A stretch of 64,000 nt of DNA. Source: Pisolithus tinctorius (lineage: Eukaryota; Basidiomycota; Agaricomycetes; Boletales; Pisolithaceae). The stretch covers positions 1-64,000 of the forward strand of contig JANFAH010000042.1 in the NCBI GenBank assembly GCA_024663395.1, in the 5' to 3' direction. This document shows positions 61,151 to 64,000 of the stretch, piece by piece (the first letter of the stretch is position 1; each line of letters starts with the position of its first letter). Below the pieces are notes generated by a model, which worked only from the letters and a program-made list of their open reading frames with translations, was not told where the DNA came from and searched no databases. Position numbers and translations under genes: made by a program.

Positions 61151-61308
61151 CTAGGAGACCAAGTCTTGGAGGCAATGTTTATGTAAGACACGACCTGCTT
61201 TTTCTACTCAGCACCAACATTATTGCTATTTAGCTTGCATAATAAAGATTGCGGTAATCTACATGGGGTGTATGACAACGAAAACGTACTAGATACGTGC
61301 TAGCTACT

Positions 61309-61322
61309 CGGGGGGGGGGGGG
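61309..61322. repeat. Homopolymer G tract
   Basis: About 14 consecutive G between the RPB1 stop and the LTA4H gene. Its length is likely to be unreliable in any assembly. Confidence 0.7.
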
Positions 61323-61371
61323 GCGCGTCCAGCAAGAGACAGGCGCAAGCCAAAGAAAAACCCCTACACAC

Positions 61372-64000
61372 TTACTCCCATGACGGGGACGTACTGTATG
61401 AATGACCGCGGTGAGATGTGCCATTCTGGGCAGGGCTAGAAGGCGACCACTGTGGAGATGTTGGGCTGTACGCAGGAGAAACGGGAGCTGCTAGAGATGA
61501 ACTGCTGTGGCCTTGCTGATATGCGGAAGACACTTACAATAGGCAGGAGCTGTGAAAGAATCGGCAGTCAATATGGTAGAACCAAGGTCAACATTGACAA
61601 TAACTCACAGGCTGGAGAATATGTTGGAGAAGTCGGAGCTACGGCGGCATTAATATGTAGATTGCATGAAAATGAGTCCGCTTACAATATTTTGGCGAGG
61701 ACGGTGACACCGGTGACGTGGGCGAGTATTTTGGAGAGGAGGGAGACATTTGTGCAGGAGCTGCAGAGCGGTGGGTACTGTGAGTGAATAACTATGCGAG
61801 TGACTTAAATTACTTACAAGCTGAGGTAAGGAGGGCACGAGAAAAGGAATGGTCAGTAGAATGATCGAGACAGAGTGGAAGGTCGTACTAGGAGAATCTG
61901 GCGTGAAGTTAGCGACCGGTTTGCTGACAGATGAAAGTGACTTACATCTAGGAGACGCAGGACTGAAGGATGGGCTAGTCGGTGAGTACCGCGGAGATGT
62001 GGGACTGAAGGAAGGCGACTGCGGACTGTACCGCGGTGACGTCGGAGAGAAGGAAGGCGAAGTAGGTGAATACCGTGGACTAGTCGGCGAGTAACCAGGA
62101 GACGTGAGATTGAGTGCGGGTGATGTCGGGGAGTATGTCGGTGATGTAGCGCCCCTGCTTCTGTCGTAGAATGGGGACGTCGCATAGGGCGACGTACCGA
62201 ATGGTGAGGTCGCTCCACCGTATGGAGATTGAGGGACGTAAGGCGATGTAGGCGAGTACGCATTGGGAGAACTCGGGCTATACCCAGGGCCGGCGGGCGA
62301 CATGCCTCCTGCACCCAACGGACTCTGTCCGTATCCGAGGAACGAAAAGTTGGCAGGATCTTCTCCGCCGTTGACGGCAAGGGGTGAGAATGCCGCCGAC
62401 TCGCCCTTGAAGTTACTCTCCGACCATGCGGGGGAGTTCGTGTCATACGGCGTCATCGCTACTTGGCCTGGTGTCATGCCGCCGTCCGCGTGTGCAGCAA
62501 GGATATTTTGCACTGGGAGACGATGATCGACGATGGCGTCTTTTAGCATGTCAATGTCTAGTGCGACGTCGAAGGCACCTGTACCCATAGGCGCAAGCTG
62601 GCCGAACATAACATTTTCCGCGATACCGTGACAATCATCCTTTTCACCAACGGCAGCGGCTTCCATCAGAATCTCCACCGTTTCCTCAAACGAGCAGCGC
62701 ATCAGGGCACCAGTGTCAGCACGGTTAATGCCGTGACGAGTGATTGCCATGAGCGTTCCACGATGGGTCATAAGGTCGCAAAGCAACGCCAGGTGGCGGT
62801 AGTTGACATATGAACCGTCGAATTCGATGACTCCTCGCAGCTCCTTCATGATCGCTGCGCGCGCGGCTTCAATCCCGAGTATGTTAAAAATCTCCACACA
62901 GCTGTTGGAGTACGTGCGAGTAAAGTCGACACCAGGAACGCACATCACCGCCTTCAAGTTGACACCATCAGTCTCCAAAACCCACTCTTTCTTCGTCTTG
63001 ATGCTCCCCTCATCATTGGCATACACCTTATCGTGCTCCAACAAGAATACTCGATGGACACCAGGTACGCCGCGCAGGCTGACCGAGTTCAACATTGTGT
63101 TCTCCAGTTGGCGGAGGAAGACGTCTTCTTCGACTGTACCCTGCCCATCATCATCCTTGTCCCCACCACCTAACACACGACAACGAACAACCAATTTCTC
63201 CGAATTGTCTTCGCTCCAAATGACGAAAAGATCCGTCTTGAAGCTCTCAGCGATACGACCGGCGACATATGCCATGGTAAGTTTTCGATCAATCATTCTC
63301 GCACGATCGAGTACCAGCCGAAGGAGCCATGGTGACTGAAGATGGAGCTTCGACTCGATTTCCTCATCTGGAATGGCGAAGAAAGATTCAACGAACACGG
63401 AGTCTTCTTCGATAATGGTGGACGTAGGGTCGGGGTCGTACCAAATCTCGACTGCGGCGGTGACAGTCCGAAGCGATGTGTAAGCGAGTTCTTGCTGCAC
63501 GTTCTTCGCTAACATCCTGTCCTGGGCCATATCGGATTCCAAATACACAGAAAGCGAGGGCGTTTTGATATTGGTAGCGACGTTAATGATTTCTTTCAGA
63601 CGAGGCACACCGAGTGTAACATTTTTGCTGGATACACCGGCGTAGTGGAAGGTGTTAAGAGTCATTTGAGTAGCTGGTTCACCAATAGATTGGGCGGCAA
63701 GAGTACCACATCTCTCCAGGGTTAACGAGAGATTGGTTGAACTTCGCCTCAATCTCGCCCAACACCCACTCAAACGCTTCGCGGTTGAGGTGGAACTCTT
63801 CCAGTACGCGGCGGGTAGCGAGTGTGGCTCGTACGTGCATACGGAAGGTCAGTGAAGCGTTCGCCTGCGCTTCCCTACTAAGTTCATCGTCACCCAGCAC
63901 AGCCAAGAGCCTCTCCGTGAGTTGGTGAACTGCGTCGACGATGTAGGCTGGCTCGAGGTCGCTAGGCTTGCGGCGGTCGATGTGAAAGATCTGGACGGCA
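61372..64000 (-). CDS. RPB1: RNA polymerase II largest subunit RPB1, 3' part
   Basis: The gene runs off the window, so only the C-terminal part is present. It includes the trigger-loop region ([20 protein letters not shown], then [17 protein letters not shown]), the jaw/cleft segments, and [20 protein letters not shown] with [21 protein letters not shown] linker follows, then the CTD with YSPTSP-type heptads ([30 protein letters not shown]). The tail is cut by short phase-1 introns (for example 61491-61537, 61550-61608 and 61639-61685) into exons of 75, 30 and 12 nt, and ends YSTSPSWE at 61372. The frame shifts at about 63709, where PGEM should be followed by CGTLAAQS but two bases (TG) are absent, which I read as a consensus error in an essential gene. 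Confidence 0.93.

Overview
This window looks like chromosomal DNA of a filamentous basidiomycete, most likely an Agaricomycete. The genes are split by 45-100 bp GT-AG introns. They include fungal housekeeping genes (RPB1, an M1-type leukotriene A4 hydrolase, an AGE2-type ArfGAP, GET2, VPS72/YL1, SDHB, an isoprenylcysteine methyltransferase) and families known from basidiomycete accessory DNA (DUF6589, Ulp1-protease mobile-element proteins, telomere-linked-helicase-like RecQ proteins). No bacterial operon, tRNA, rRNA or CRISPR array was seen.

Layout. 0-4.3 kb: a decayed DUF6589 gene and an ICMT gene. 4.3-6.8 kb: gene-poor, with a perfect 46-bp palindrome and short direct repeats. 6.8-15.5 kb: four members of an unrecognised gene family sharing intron positions and phases, plus one more unknown gene. 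Two arrays of a 153-bp satellite are interleaved with and follow this family (9.2-11.4 and 15.8-17.2 kb). 17.5-18.7 kb: a truncated BAH-like gene. 18.7-24.6 and 35.6-41.5 kb: two nearly identical direct copies of a 5.85-kb segment carrying an Ulp1-like cysteine-protease protein. Between them, 24.6-35.6 kb: an 11-kb block with three minus-strand genes and a 1-kb minisatellite. The largest gene combines C2H2-like zinc fingers, a tyrosine-recombinase-like domain and a RecQ helicase. 41.5-42.2 kb: a truncated second helicase. From 42.6 kb on the DNA is gene-dense and conserved: VPS72, SDHB, an SH3 membrane protein, a small duplicated-motif protein, two weak hypothetical loci, a mitochondrial ribosomal protein, GET2, ArfGAP, LTA4H and the 3' end of RPB1.

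Most notable observation. A 20-bp palindrome (ATAAGCGACCGGTCGCTTAT) and its variants occur 23 times, all inside the 24.8-34.6 kb block. At least a dozen copies lie inside predicted introns of the three minus-strand genes, and five sit in exact 107-bp tandem units. One copy is read in frame as protein and one lies just past a stop codon. This resembles an introner-like family, or a set of binding sites, linked to the recombinase-helicase gene.

Caveat. Many otherwise perfectly conserved genes (SDHB, RPB1, ArfGAP, the SH3 protein, one family paralogue, the DUF6589 gene) are broken by one- or two-base indels, often in homopolymers. The simplest reading is uncorrected indels in the assembly, so a frameshift here should not be taken as proof of a pseudogene.
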